Positions 37,823 through 46,998 of a stretch of DNA of 64,000 bases are shown here, piece by piece (position 1 is the first letter of the stretch; each line of letters opens with the position of its first letter). This stretch comes from Moritella sp. 5 (GTDB lineage Bacteria; Pseudomonadota; Gammaproteobacteria; Enterobacterales; Moritellaceae). A program made the position numbers and the translations under genes. The DNA is taken from NCBI RefSeq assembly GCF_018219455.1, contig NZ_CP056122.1, forward strand, positions 3,720,001-3,784,000, in the 5' to 3' direction. The notes beneath the pieces are model-generated. The model was not told the origin of the DNA, ran no database searches, and saw nothing but the letters and a program-made list of their open reading frames with translations.

Positions 37823-38515
37823 TTAGTTATCTACAGGAGCCAAATACCCTCGGCCTTCTTTAGCTACATTGCTCGTTCCCATGGTGAGGTCATTTAGCGA
37901 GCTGCCATAATTATCTCGGCAGTGAGTACAAGGGCTCATTTTGTTCACGAAGCGACCCTTGCGAGTATACTTTCTCACATAGGCATGTGAAATTTGGACA
38001 TTACCTCGATGTAACCCGATAGCATCCTCCAGCTTATGTCTCAAATCACTTATCGCGGCATCTTCTGCACACATATGGTCACTTGCACGACCCCAGCCGA
38101 TAACTTCTTCACTGGCATCGCAGTTTAAATATCTAGCAGCAGCCCAAGGGCCAGCATGATCACCCGTTGGTGTACCATCAGGAAAATTAGACGGTTTATT
38201 TGCCAACTGATACGGGATTGATTCAAGTAGATCTATTGGGGCGTTATCACTGATTTTTTCATGCGTAGAAAGGCCCCCTTTAGTTACAAAATAATTATGA
38301 TTGTGAATGACTTTTAAATCGGGACAAGAGTGTAAATTTTCGGTTTTATTGATGTGGACGATCTCAGCAGTAGTTCCATCGCAGGCGGCTATGTTGTCAC
38401 CCACATTAAGATCTCGCGCTTTTATCCACTGCTTAGTCACAAGCGATAAAACGTAATCCTCTACGACAAACATCGACGTTTTAATTTCACCAATAGCATA
38501 TTCAATCTCGAGCAT
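37823..38515 (-). CDS. HINT domain fragment with C-terminal deaminase toxin domain
   Basis: 230 residues. Residues 1-87 are the back half of a HINT (pretoxin) domain: WIKARDLNVGDNIAACDG near 30-47 and HNHNYFVTKGGLSTHE near 71-86. The front half with the catalytic cysteine is absent. After a linker, residues 120-230 carry a nucleic-acid or nucleotide deaminase signature: CAE at 149-151 and PCTHC at 195-199, both zinc-ligating parts intact. Such domains are carried C-terminally by polymorphic toxins. The frame is open upstream of the ATG only to a stop inside repeat copy 2. No immunity gene is visible downstream. It looks like an orphan toxin cassette; activity is uncertain. Confidence 0.75.
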   Translation of the reverse strand: MLEIEYAIGEIKTSMFVVEDYVLSLVTKQWIKARDLNVGDNIAACDGTTAEIVHINKTENLHSCPDLKVIHNHNYFVTKGGLSTHEKISDNAPIDLLESIPYQLANKPSNFPDGTPTGDHAGPWAAARYLNCDASEEVIGWGRASDHMCAEDAAISDLRHKLEDAIGLHRGNVQISHAYVRKYTRKGRFVNKMSPCTHCRDNYGSSLNDLTMGTSNVAKEGRGYLAPVDN

Positions 38516-38570
38516 ATCTTGAGTACTACTTCCAAATATCAGCTTTATAGGGTTCGGTTGTGGAGGGATG

Positions 38571-38720
38571 TTACAGTAATACCGATATTAAACGATCAAA
38601 AAAATCCCACTTACTGCAAATAAGCGGGATTTTACATAAAGGATTTATTATTCTCTTCTCCGGTAAAGACTAAGAAACCGACAGAAGCTGTTAATTCGAA
38701 TGATTAATCACATGCTTAAA
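38571..38720. repeat. Porin 3'-end repeat, copy 2 (with the porin terminator)
   Basis: This copy starts at the stop codon of the porin and contains its leftward terminator: AAATCCCGCTTA/TAAGTGGGATTT followed by a T-run when read leftward. It ends just before the toxin frame. Confidence 0.9.
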
Positions 38721-39687
38721 AAGAGTAACGAGCACCCAGTACAAATTCATCTGCACTGTTATTATTACCATGTCCAGCTGAAGTATCCGTATTTAGTGCA
38801 ACTTTATAACTCGCATATGCTGCTACGTCACCAATATAGCGGGCATATTCAAATGCAACGAAGTTAATATCTAACTCGTTTGTATCATCGACACTGTAGT
38901 AGTTATATGAAACATTCACATTGTTTTCACCAAATGCATAAGCGGCATATGCATCAACAGCATTGAAGTCAGAACCACCATAGCTACCACCTTGTACTAA
39001 GCCAGCAAGTAAAAATCCATCTTTAGTATAGCGAGCACCGAGCATGTATACATCTGATGATTCTGTCTCATCAATACCTACTATCTTAGATGAACTTTTC
39101 TCAAAACCTTCTGTGGCCGCATAACCAGCACTCACTTCAATATTTGGAAGTAATTGATAAGCAACCATCACACCACCGCCATTTTCCGTAGCTTTGAGGT
39201 TAGCTGATGCATTAAATTTAAAATCACCTTTGGTCACGCTATAAAGAATAGTATCTTCTGCTCTGTCGCCACTGGCTGTAATGTTCTCGTTTGTATAACC
39301 ACTAAAGAATTCAGCCATATCAGTGAAATTAGTCAGATAGGTAACAGCATTATCTTGAGTACCGTATGTTACTGTACCGTAAGCTGTTTCAGCACCAACG
39401 TATAAATAACGAGTCTTAGTTTGGTTTGTCGTATCAGCGGTATCGTTATCTTGTGTTAATTCAAATTCAAATTTACCAACCGCCGTTACATCATCATTGA
39501 TTTGATGTTTACCTTGACCGTTTAAACGAACACGAGATGCATCTGAAAAATCGCTGTCTGCAAGCACGCCCCTAGCTTCAACACGTCCTCCAAAAGAAAA
39601 ATCGTCGGTATTTACGCTCTCTGCAAGAGTTGGCATAGATACAATAGCTGCTAATGTGAGAGATAATGCTTTATTTATTTTTGTCAT
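38716..39687 (-). CDS. Gram-negative porin
   Basis: 323 residues from the ATG at 39687, with GGAA upstream. A signal peptide ends at TLAES. The mature part alternates short amphipathic strands as in general porins (FGGRVEARG, TRYLYVGAETAYGTVTYGTQ with DNAVTYL behind it) and ends in a terminal phenylalanine (LGARYSF), the usual outer-membrane insertion signal. It forms a trimeric diffusion channel in the outer membrane. The 3' end is part of a repeat found three times nearby. Confidence 0.92.
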   Translation of the reverse strand: MTKINKALSLTLAAIVSMPTLAESVNTDDFSFGGRVEARGVLADSDFSDASRVRLNGQGKHQINDDVTAVGKFEFELTQDNDTADTTNQTKTRYLYVGAETAYGTVTYGTQDNAVTYLTNFTDMAEFFSGYTNENITASGDRAEDTILYSVTKGDFKFNASANLKATENGGGVMVAYQLLPNIEVSAGYAATEGFEKSSSKIVGIDETESSDVYMLGARYTKDGFLLAGLVQGGSYGGSDFNAVDAYAAYAFGENNVNVSYNYYSVDDTNELDINFVAFEYARYIGDVAAYASYKVALNTDTSAGHGNNNSADEFVLGARYSF

Positions 39688-40326
39688 GAACAATTCCAAT
39701 TTTGTTTAGTCAATAGTTAAATAACTTTTTTAAATCGCTGATTAAAAGCAAGTTTACGCCGTCGCTATCTATGAGCGTCATTAATACCCTCAGCTATAGC
39801 ACGCGTATTTAGCCTTGCTTGCGATAGTATATGGATTAACCCAATGCTCCGTAACTCGTAAAAATACCAGATAATCGTCCATCCCTAGTATCTGGGATGA
39901 CTCAGAGAAAAGCGGCGACCTTAGGCGACACAGAATTGATTGAGGGTGAAATCAAAATAAAGCGTTTTGATAAAATCAGTAACAATGGTTGCAATGCCAT
40001 TATATCGTGTAGGGAAATACATTATTTTAGCGAGAGTAAGAATCCCACTTACTGCAAATAAGTGGGATTTTACATAAAGGATTTATTATTTTCTTCTACG
40101 GTAAAGACTATGAAACCAATAGAAGCATCGACAATTAGTACGCAGCTGGAGCGATACAAATTCCGCTAGCACGTTTAATAAATGTGCTTCTTTTAATTTG
40201 CCAGTCTCAATTATGACTTTAAGTCATATTTTACCACAAGTTTCTTTACATTCTTTAACCAGTTCAAATGCTTATTACACGAATAGACGGCATAGGCTAT
40301 GTGCTATTAACCCACAACAACAAAAA
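39688..40326. other. Intergenic region upstream of the porin
   Basis: About 640 bases. It holds the porin promoter and leader and repeat copy 3 (40041-40126). No further open frame with a ribosome site was seen. Confidence 0.5.
40041..40126. repeat. Porin 3'-end repeat, copy 3 (shorter)
   Basis: About 86 bases matching copies 1 and 2 from the hairpin on. Its stem AATCCCACTTA/TAAGTGGGATT is fully paired, unlike the other two. It lies about 350 bases upstream of the porin start, between nudC and the porin. Confidence 0.88.
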
Positions 40327-41256
40327 TCAATCCCCTAAACTAACCCAGTGATCAATTAAATAACGCGAAATAGAATCAATTCTTGGTACTTTAAAACCGG
40401 GAGTATCATCGCCCCAATCACCAAAAGATTGTAATTCAGTACGGGAAAACCAGCGGGCGTCATCTATTTCATGCTTATCAACCTGAATATCATCACTGCT
40501 GGCGTCAGCAATAAAACCGAGCATAATAGATGATGGAAATGGCCAAGGTTGTGAGGCTAAGTACTGCACATTGGTAACGCGAATACCCGACTCTTCTTGT
40601 ACTTCTCTGGCAACAGCAGTTTCTAATGTTTCACCGGGATCAACAAAACCCGCCAAGGTCGAGTAAACGCCTTCTGGCCATTCGACTTGGCGACCTAACA
40701 GGCAACGTTCAATACCATCAGGAAACTGCTTTCGCACAATCATGATCACCGCAGGATCGGTACGTGGAAATGTTTGATGCTGACAATCTGGATTGGTACA
40801 TAATCGTGCATGCCCTGCAGATACCGATTTATTAGCACTGCCACAGCGCCCACAAAAACAATGCGAACGATGCCAAAAACCTAAACCACGCGCCAGTGCC
40901 AATAATGAAGCCGATTGGTTATCCAGTATCACCGCAACTTTACGCAAGTCGCCAAACTCACCTTCTACCAATAAAGGAGCGAATAACGCGTCATCAGTAT
41001 GGGTTAAATCCAACGCAAAATAAGGTGTATTATCATTACTTTCATCAACCCCTAAAAACACAGCTGCCTCTAAATCAAGGTGCTGGACAGCCTCAAGCAT
41101 TAAAAATGACGGCGCGTTATCCGCTTGCTTAAAATAGTTTTGATCAGAATGGGTCAATACCCAACGGCTATTGTTATTCTTTTGAATCGCTAGCCATTCG
41201 GGGCTTTTGCGTTGATTAGATGCACGATCAAGTAACATCTCACTGTATTTAAGCAT
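40327..41256 (-). CDS. nudC: NADH pyrophosphatase NudC
   Basis: 309 residues from the ATG at 41256 (AGGA eight bases before). It splits NAD(H) into NMN(H) and AMP and removes NAD caps from RNA. A zinc ribbon (CGRCGS and CTNPDCQHQ) precedes the Nudix box GFVDPGETLETAVAREVQEE, and the family-specific SQPWPFPSS motif follows. Cytoplasmic. It lies 66 bases behind the second lysR gene on the same strand. Confidence 0.95.
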   Translation of the reverse strand: MLKYSEMLLDRASNQRKSPEWLAIQKNNNSRWVLTHSDQNYFKQADNAPSFLMLEAVQHLDLEAAVFLGVDESNDNTPYFALDLTHTDDALFAPLLVEGEFGDLRKVAVILDNQSASLLALARGLGFWHRSHCFCGRCGSANKSVSAGHARLCTNPDCQHQTFPRTDPAVIMIVRKQFPDGIERCLLGRQVEWPEGVYSTLAGFVDPGETLETAVAREVQEESGIRVTNVQYLASQPWPFPSSIMLGFIADASSDDIQVDKHEIDDARWFSRTELQSFGDWGDDTPGFKVPRIDSISRYLIDHWVSLGD

Positions 41257-41322
41257 CGTTATCATCCTTGCTGTTTTCTTATTTTTTTGTTTGCATATAT
41301 TCTGTTGATCGTTCGTCAACGC

Positions 41323-42228
41323 TTAACTAAAGTTATCTGCTTGGCGTTGATAAAACTGGTAAATATGCTCAATAAATAGCTTCACTTTTAACGGTTGAAG
41401 TTTGGTATACGGGTAAATGGCATAAATACCTAACGACTTAGCCACCTGTTTTGGCAATACTTCAACCAAGGCTCCGGCTTGTAAATCATCGGCCACCAGC
41501 ACTTTAGGCACGTATATCAAGCCTAAATTGAATAACGCGGCTTTGCGTAAGGCGGCAGAGTTATTGGTACTGAAGTTACCTGATATTTTCACGCTGTAGT
41601 CTACTTCACGGCCTTTAAACAACCACTCATTCGCGCCACTTTCCTGATGGCTGTAGGCTAAACAATTATACTTGTCTAAATCTTGCGGGCGCTTCGGTAT
41701 GCCGTTTTTAGCTAAATAGGCTGGTGATGCGCAGATCACCCATTGTGCTTGTACTAGACGGCGGGCAATGTAGCTCGAATCTTGTAATGCGCCAGTACGA
41801 ATTGCCAAGTCAAAGTTATTATCAATTAAATCAACAAAGCTATTATCTAAGTCCATATGCACATGAATATCGGGATAACTTGCACTAAAATCAGCAATTG
41901 CTTCGGCTAAAATAATTTCACCAGACACTGTAGGTACGGTTAACCGAATAGAACCAGATAAGCTATCCCCTAACCCATTCATCGCATCGACCGCACCTTG
42001 CACCGATTGGTAAATGGTTCTGGCATGTTCAAAAAATACTTTACCGGCTTCCGTTAGCGTTAATTTACGCGTGGTACGAAAGATCAGCTGCACACCCATT
42101 TCTTTTTCTAAACGGGTAATGTGTTTACTCACCACAGACTTAGTTAAACCAACAATATCAGCCGCTTTACTAAAAGAACCTTGTTCGATTAGGTGATAAA
42201 AAATTAAAAAATCGTCGGTACTTCGCAT
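41323..42228 (-). CDS. LysR family regulator, probably of D-lactate dehydrogenase (second copy)
   Basis: 301 residues with N-terminal helix-turn-helix (EQGSFSKAADIVGLTKSVVS) and ligand-binding domain. Divergent from the D-lactate dehydrogenase gene across a 187-base gap, the usual position for a LysR activator and its target. It is a close relative of the regulator at 28975-29877, sharing the IFRTTRKLTLTEAG segment exactly. The pair probably arose by duplication within the lactate locus. Confidence 0.93.
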   Translation of the reverse strand: MRSTDDFLIFYHLIEQGSFSKAADIVGLTKSVVSKHITRLEKEMGVQLIFRTTRKLTLTEAGKVFFEHARTIYQSVQGAVDAMNGLGDSLSGSIRLTVPTVSGEIILAEAIADFSASYPDIHVHMDLDNSFVDLIDNNFDLAIRTGALQDSSYIARRLVQAQWVICASPAYLAKNGIPKRPQDLDKYNCLAYSHQESGANEWLFKGREVDYSVKISGNFSTNNSAALRKAALFNLGLIYVPKVLVADDLQAGALVEVLPKQVAKSLGIYAIYPYTKLQPLKVKLFIEHIYQFYQRQADNFS

Positions 42229-42415
42229 TATTGGTCCACTTTATGAAACAGTCATGTGTAATCGGGCTAGTATATCAAACAGTGTTAGTTCGGTACTATA
42301 TCTAAGATCACATAAGTGATTTGTCTAAACCGCATCATTACAAAATTAAACAAACATAATGTGGCAAATTAACAATAAAATAAAAATAACATAGCCGCGT
42401 TATTAGGAGCCTGCA

Positions 42416-45253
42416 ATGTCTGACCCTTACCACATACTGATTAGCAAATTACGCCAGTCCATTGATGAAAAGCGTATTATCACCGACCCGACGCTCACCC
42501 TAGCTTACGGTACGGATGCCAGTTTTTATCGTTTAATCCCAAAATTGATCTTACAACTCGCTAATTTAGACGAAGTGGTATTGGTAATTAAGACTTGCTA
42601 TGACATGGCGATCCCAGTGACCTTCCGCGCAGCAGGCACTAGCTTATCAGGACAAGCCTTGTCAGATTCAGTACTGATCATGCTTACCTCTGATTGGCGC
42701 GAACATAAAGTATTAAACAACGGCGAACAGATCTGGTTACAACCAGGCATTATCGGAGCCGAAGCGAATAAGATCTTAGCCCCTTACCAACGTAAGATCG
42801 GTCCAGATCCAGCCTCTATCAACACCTGTAAAATTGGTGGTATTGCTGCAAACAATTCATCAGGTATGTGTTGTGGTACTGCGCAAAACAGTTACCAAAC
42901 CTTAGCCGGTATGACAGTTGTACTAGCCGACGGTACGGTACTGAATACCTTAGACAATTACAGTGTTGCACAGTTTAAAATGAGTCATAGCGAGATGCTT
43001 GATGATCTGACTAAACTAGCGCAAGCATGTAAAGACAATACCGCATTGGCAGACAAGATCAGCCACAAATATCGCCTTAAAAACACCACTGGTTATAGCC
43101 TTAACTCATTAACCGATTACAGCGATCCAATTGATATATTACAGCATTTGTTTATTGGCTCGGAAGGCACATTAGGCTTCATTGCCGACGTTACTTATAA
43201 TACGGTAATCGATCATAGCTTTAAAGCCACAGGTCTGTATTTGTTTGCCGATATTGAACAAACCTGTTTAGCCGTAAGCGCACTTGCTAACACCAGCATT
43301 GCAGCTGTAGAGTTAATGGATAACCGCGCCTTAAATTCAGTTGCAGACAAACCTGGTATGCCAGACTTTATTACCCAACTTGCCGCTGAACATAATACCG
43401 AAGCCGCAGCATTATTGGTTGAAATCCACGCTGAAAACGAAACATCGTTAAATCAACAAATCGCTGAAATCAGCACTTTGATTAATCAATTCAATCCTAC
43501 TGAAGCGGTTGAGTTTAGTACCGATACCAAGATCTATAATCAATTATGGGCAATCCGTAAAGAGCTATTCCCCGCAGTGGGCGCGGTACGTGAAGTGGGT
43601 ACAACCGTAATCATCGAAGATGTTGCCTTCCCTATTGAACAATTGGCCGCAGCGGTACGTGACTTAGAGATCCTATTTAAAAAATACCATTATGATGAAG
43701 CAATCATCTTTGGTCATGCGTTAGCAGGTAATTTACACTTTGTATTTACCCAAGCATTCGAAACAGAAAAAGAGATTAATCGTTACAGTGGTTTCATGGA
43801 CGATGTGGCCCAGTTAGTCGCAGTCGAATATCAAGGTTCATTAAAAGCCGAACATGGTACCGGCCGTAACATGGCTCCGTATGTCGAGCTTGAATGGGGC
43901 AGCGAAGGTTATGCCTTGATGCAAGAGATCAAACGCATCTTTGATAAAACAGGGATTTTAAACCCTGGCGTGATCTTAAATGATAATAAAAATAGCCACA
44001 TCACCGATTTAAAAATCATGCCAGCAGCAGATGATATTATTGATAAGTGTATTGAATGTGGTTTCTGTGAACCGGTTTGCCCGTCACGAGAATTATCGTT
44101 AACGCCCCGACAACGTAATACCGTATACCGTGAGATCAGCCGCTTACAGCGTAGCCAAGACGACCCATCACGTCTGGCCGAATTAGAGAAATCATTTAAA
44201 TATTTAGGTATTGATACCTGCGCCGCAACAGGTTTATGTGCAGAGCGCTGCCCTGTGGATATTAATACTGGTGACCTGATCCGTAAGTTACGCCAACAAC
44301 ACTCCCCAATCGCCAATGTTATCGCGCGTTGGAGTAGCGATCACTTTGCAGGGTTAACCACTGCCACACAAGCTGGACTTAGTGTGGCTAACGGTATTCA
44401 TACTGTTTTAGGGTCCAAGGCAATGCGTACTGTGACCAAAACCACCCGTAAACTCAGTGGCGGCGCAGTACCATTATGGACGCCGAGCATGCCGAAAGCA
44501 GCAGGTAAAGTGAAGTTATTAGCAAGTGATGGTCTGGCGCATAAAAAAGTCGTCTACTTCCCAAGTTGTGCAGCACGTAATATGGGCACTGCGAAGAATG
44601 CCATGGATAACCGCCCACTTGCTGAAGTGACGCAAGCTGTATTACAAAAAGCTGGTATCGAAGTAGTTATGCCAAGCAAGTTATCAGAAAAATGCTGTGG
44701 TATGCCGTATAAGAGTAAAGGTTTTGTGGATACTGCCTTGAGCAAATCAGCGCAGTTAGAAGCCGCATTATGGGAAGCATCAGAGCAAGGTAAATTACCG
44801 ATATTAATGGATACTAGCCCGTGTGCGAGTACCAGTATTGAGCTGATGACCAAAGACATCTCGATTTATGAACCATTCCGCTTTGTGGCTGAGTTCGTGA
44901 TGCAGCATGTTGATATTATCCCGCAACCAGAGCCTGTGATGTTGCATATTACCTGTACCTCACGTAAGCAAGGTTTAGCGGGTGTAATGGAAAAAGTCAG
45001 TCGTGCTTGTGCACAACAAGTGATTATTCCAGAAGATATTCAATGTTGTGGTTTTGCTGGTGATAAAGGCTTTACTACGCCAGAGCTTAACGCATCGGCC
45101 TTGTCACCATTAGCACGTCAAGTACCGAGTAATTGCAGTGAAGGTTATTCGAATAGCCGTACTTGTGAGATTGGTTTATCAGAGCACAGTGGTATTGAAT
45201 ATCGCTCGATATTGTATCTGGTAGATAAAGTAAGTGAAAAACGTGTTAGTTAG
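42416..45253 (+). CDS. dld: FAD/iron-sulfur D-lactate dehydrogenase (Dld-II type)
   Basis: 945 residues. The N-terminal FAD domain includes PVTFRAAGTSLSGQALSDSV near 63 and GGIAANNSSGMCCGT near 142. A FAD-oxidase C-terminal domain follows with EHGTGRNMAPYVE near 480. Two 4Fe-4S motifs (CIECGFCEPVCPSR and CAATGLCAERCPV) and two CCG-type cysteine segments (EKCCGMPYKS, QCCGFAGDKG) complete the chain. This is the layout of the quinone-linked D-lactate dehydrogenase of Shewanella. A ribosome site (AGGAG) precedes the ATG. Confidence 0.93.
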   Translation: MSDPYHILISKLRQSIDEKRIITDPTLTLAYGTDASFYRLIPKLILQLANLDEVVLVIKTCYDMAIPVTFRAAGTSLSGQALSDSVLIMLTSDWREHKVLNNGEQIWLQPGIIGAEANKILAPYQRKIGPDPASINTCKIGGIAANNSSGMCCGTAQNSYQTLAGMTVVLADGTVLNTLDNYSVAQFKMSHSEMLDDLTKLAQACKDNTALADKISHKYRLKNTTGYSLNSLTDYSDPIDILQHLFIGSEGTLGFIADVTYNTVIDHSFKATGLYLFADIEQTCLAVSALANTSIAAVELMDNRALNSVADKPGMPDFITQLAAEHNTEAAALLVEIHAENETSLNQQIAEISTLINQFNPTEAVEFSTDTKIYNQLWAIRKELFPAVGAVREVGTTVIIEDVAFPIEQLAAAVRDLEILFKKYHYDEAIIFGHALAGNLHFVFTQAFETEKEINRYSGFMDDVAQLVAVEYQGSLKAEHGTGRNMAPYVELEWGSEGYALMQEIKRIFDKTGILNPGVILNDNKNSHITDLKIMPAADDIIDKCIECGFCEPVCPSRELSLTPRQRNTVYREISRLQRSQDDPSRLAELEKSFKYLGIDTCAATGLCAERCPVDINTGDLIRKLRQQHSPIANVIARWSSDHFAGLTTATQAGLSVANGIHTVLGSKAMRTVTKTTRKLSGGAVPLWTPSMPKAAGKVKLLASDGLAHKKVVYFPSCAARNMGTAKNAMDNRPLAEVTQAVLQKAGIEVVMPSKLSEKCCGMPYKSKGFVDTALSKSAQLEAALWEASEQGKLPILMDTSPCASTSIELMTKDISIYEPFRFVAEFVMQHVDIIPQPEPVMLHITCTSRKQGLAGVMEKVSRACAQQVIIPEDIQCCGFAGDKGFTTPELNASALSPLARQVPSNCSEGYSNSRTCEIGLSEHSGIEYRSILYLVDKVSEKRVS

Positions 45254-45278
45254 AAGCTCGCTTTAAACGAGTAATAAT

Positions 45279-45309
45279 GAATAAGCAGGTCAATGGCCTG
45301 CTTATTTAT
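45279..45309. terminator. Bidirectional intrinsic terminator
   Basis: AATAAGCAGG (45280-45289) pairs with CCTGCTTATT (45297-45306) and is T-flanked on the top strand. It overlaps the last codons of the convergent GNAT gene. Confidence 0.8.
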
Positions 45310-45721
45310 TTCGTAACACTAAATAATCTCCCACAGTCCCAGTACCCTTACCTATCTCAACAAACCCTTTAGCAAGATAAAACTGCTTGGCGTTTTCATT
45401 CTTGACCATGCATTTCAACGTCTGCGGTCGACCATTCAGCTCTGTCAGCATAGTGAGTAATTTAGAACCAACGCCCATACCCTGCGCATCATCGGCAACA
45501 AACAAGTGATGGATGAAATTGTCCGGTTCATCAACGCTAATAAACCCCAGAACCTTATCACCAGTAACGGCTAAATAAATAGCTTCATCGGTAGTATCCG
45601 TATCAAAGTCCGTTAACTGATAGCCACTGCATTCCAGCCAAGTAAAAGTAGATGTCCTTGATGCCATATAAAGCGCACGTAAAGCCGGTAAATATTGCGG
45701 TGAGTAAGCTGCTATTTCCAT
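45302..45721 (-). CDS. GNAT family N-acetyltransferase
   Basis: 139 residues, one GNAT domain. The strand HHLFVADDAQGMGVGSKLL contains the acetyl-CoA pyrophosphate loop (QGMGVG), and VKNENAKQFYLAKGFVE is the usual C-terminal helix and strand. Substrate unknown; small GNATs of this kind acetylate amino groups of proteins or metabolites. The ATG is preceded by three tandem copies of a nine-base unit that carries GGAGA. Confidence 0.9.
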   Translation of the reverse strand: MEIAAYSPQYLPALRALYMASRTSTFTWLECSGYQLTDFDTDTTDEAIYLAVTGDKVLGFISVDEPDNFIHHLFVADDAQGMGVGSKLLTMLTELNGRPQTLKCMVKNENAKQFYLAKGFVEIGKGTGTVGDYLVLRNK

Positions 45722-45746
45722 ATCTCCGTTATCTCCGTTATCTCCA
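45720..45746. repeat. Triple nine-base tandem repeat carrying ribosome-binding sites
   Basis: Read leftward the units are GGAGATAAC, GGAGATAAC and GGAGATATG, the last running into the start codon of the GNAT gene. Each contains a GGAGA sequence, so the leader has three successive ribosome-binding sites. Confidence 0.75.
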
Positions 45747-45760
45747 TATAATAAGTATCC

Positions 45761-46393
45761 CTAACTACGAACTTGGTTTTGCCAATAACGGTGTAATCCG
45801 TCGATATCTTCTGAACACATAAACGGCATTGCACCTTTCAGCAGTTCTTCCGTCCACGTCCACCATTGGATCTCGAGTAATATCGCAATTTGCTGCTCGG
45901 TAAAACGATAACGAATGTGTTTAGCTGGGTTTGCTCCGACGATAGAATAAGGTTTAACGTCCTTCGTCACCACAGCGCGGCTGGCAATAATAGCACCGTC
46001 ACCCACTCTAACACCACTCATGATCATCGCTTCGGTGCCAATCCAAACGTCATTACCAATCACAGTATCACCTGCACGTTGAAAGCCGTCTTTTGCATCT
46101 GCAAAGTTTTCATTACCTTGATAGAAGAACGGAAAAGTGCTGACCCACTGATGTCGATGGCCTTGATTACCCGCCATCATAAACACTGCACCCGAACCAA
46201 TAGAACAGTAACTGCCGATAATTAGCTTATCAACGTCAGTGCGATCAGGTAATAAATAACGCGCGCAATCATCAAAGCTATGATTATGATAATAGCCAGA
46301 ATAATAACTGTGTTCACCAACAATAATATTTGGGTTTGTCACCTGTTCTTTTAGCGATTTACCCACAAACGGGCTTTCAAAATAATTGTTCAA
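45761..46393 (-). CDS. Type B chloramphenicol/xenobiotic acetyltransferase (CatB-like)
   Basis: 210 residues from a TTG at 46393. This start gives [13 protein letters not shown], the standard CatB beginning, and has AGGA seven bases upstream. An ATG at 46441 would add sixteen charged residues coded by a GACAGA-like repeat. The left-handed beta-helix hexapeptide repeats are clear ([42 protein letters not shown]), and the catalytic histidine lies in [10 protein letters not shown]. The family acetylates chloramphenicol or related hydroxylated compounds. The chromosomal copy may have another natural substrate. Confidence 0.92.
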   Translation of the reverse strand: MNNYFESPFVGKSLKEQVTNPNIIVGEHSYYSGYYHNHSFDDCARYLLPDRTDVDKLIIGSYCSIGSGAVFMMAGNQGHRHQWVSTFPFFYQGNENFADAKDGFQRAGDTVIGNDVWIGTEAMIMSGVRVGDGAIIASRAVVTKDVKPYSIVGANPAKHIRYRFTEQQIAILLEIQWWTWTEELLKGAMPFMCSEDIDGLHRYWQNQVRS

Positions 46394-46458
46394 CCTAGGT
46401 TCCTTTACTTTCTCTTTGTCTCTGTCTCTGTCTTTAATCATGTATTAATCTGATGATT

Positions 46459-46998
46459 TTAACGTAGATCTGTACGGTGAATACCGTAAATCGCATGATC
46501 GACTATCTCGCCATTAACGTTTTCAGCGTTACTAATAATGCCTTCTAACGCCATATTCAAACGTTCGCATACCCGACGACTTGCGATATTGTCGACAGCG
46601 GCACATATCTCGACTTTGTCCATGCTTAACTCAGAGAATGCGTATTCAATTAAAAAACTCACCGCTTTCGTCACTATGCCCATGCCTTGGTATTTCTCAC
46701 TTAACCAATAGCCAACCACAACTTTTTTAAGATCTTGATCAATATGGTTAAAACTGATACTACCCACCACGGTATGCTGATAAACCAACGCACAACTCAT
46801 CGACTTACCTTCTGCATATCCTTGCAAGGATTTACGGACAAACTCAAGAAAGAAGGCTTCATTATTAGCATTAGTCGCCCACGGTAGCCATTTTGATAAA
46901 TACGCACGTTCCGCCGTAACAATATCTAAATAACGACGAGCGAATGACGGCTGCACAATCGCTAATTGTAAGTCTGGATCAACATTTAATGTGAACAT
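46459..46998 (-). CDS. RimJ/RimL-like GNAT acetyltransferase
   Basis: 179 residues, matching the group that includes ribosomal-protein acetyltransferases. Visible are ERAYLSKWLPWA near 32, VVGYWLSEKYQGMGIVTKAV near 85 with the acetyl-CoA loop, and NIASRRVCERLNMALEG near 142. Target unknown. It lies upstream of catB on the same strand, with which it may be co-transcribed. Confidence 0.9.
   Translation of the reverse strand: MFTLNVDPDLQLAIVQPSFARRYLDIVTAERAYLSKWLPWATNANNEAFFLEFVRKSLQGYAEGKSMSCALVYQHTVVGSISFNHIDQDLKKVVVGYWLSEKYQGMGIVTKAVSFLIEYAFSELSMDKVEICAAVDNIASRRVCERLNMALEGIISNAENVNGEIVDHAIYGIHRTDLR

Noticed and set aside
46393-46441. Phase variation by frameshift in the GACAGA tract before catB
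   Set aside because: The unit is six bases, a multiple of three, so slippage would not change the frame.
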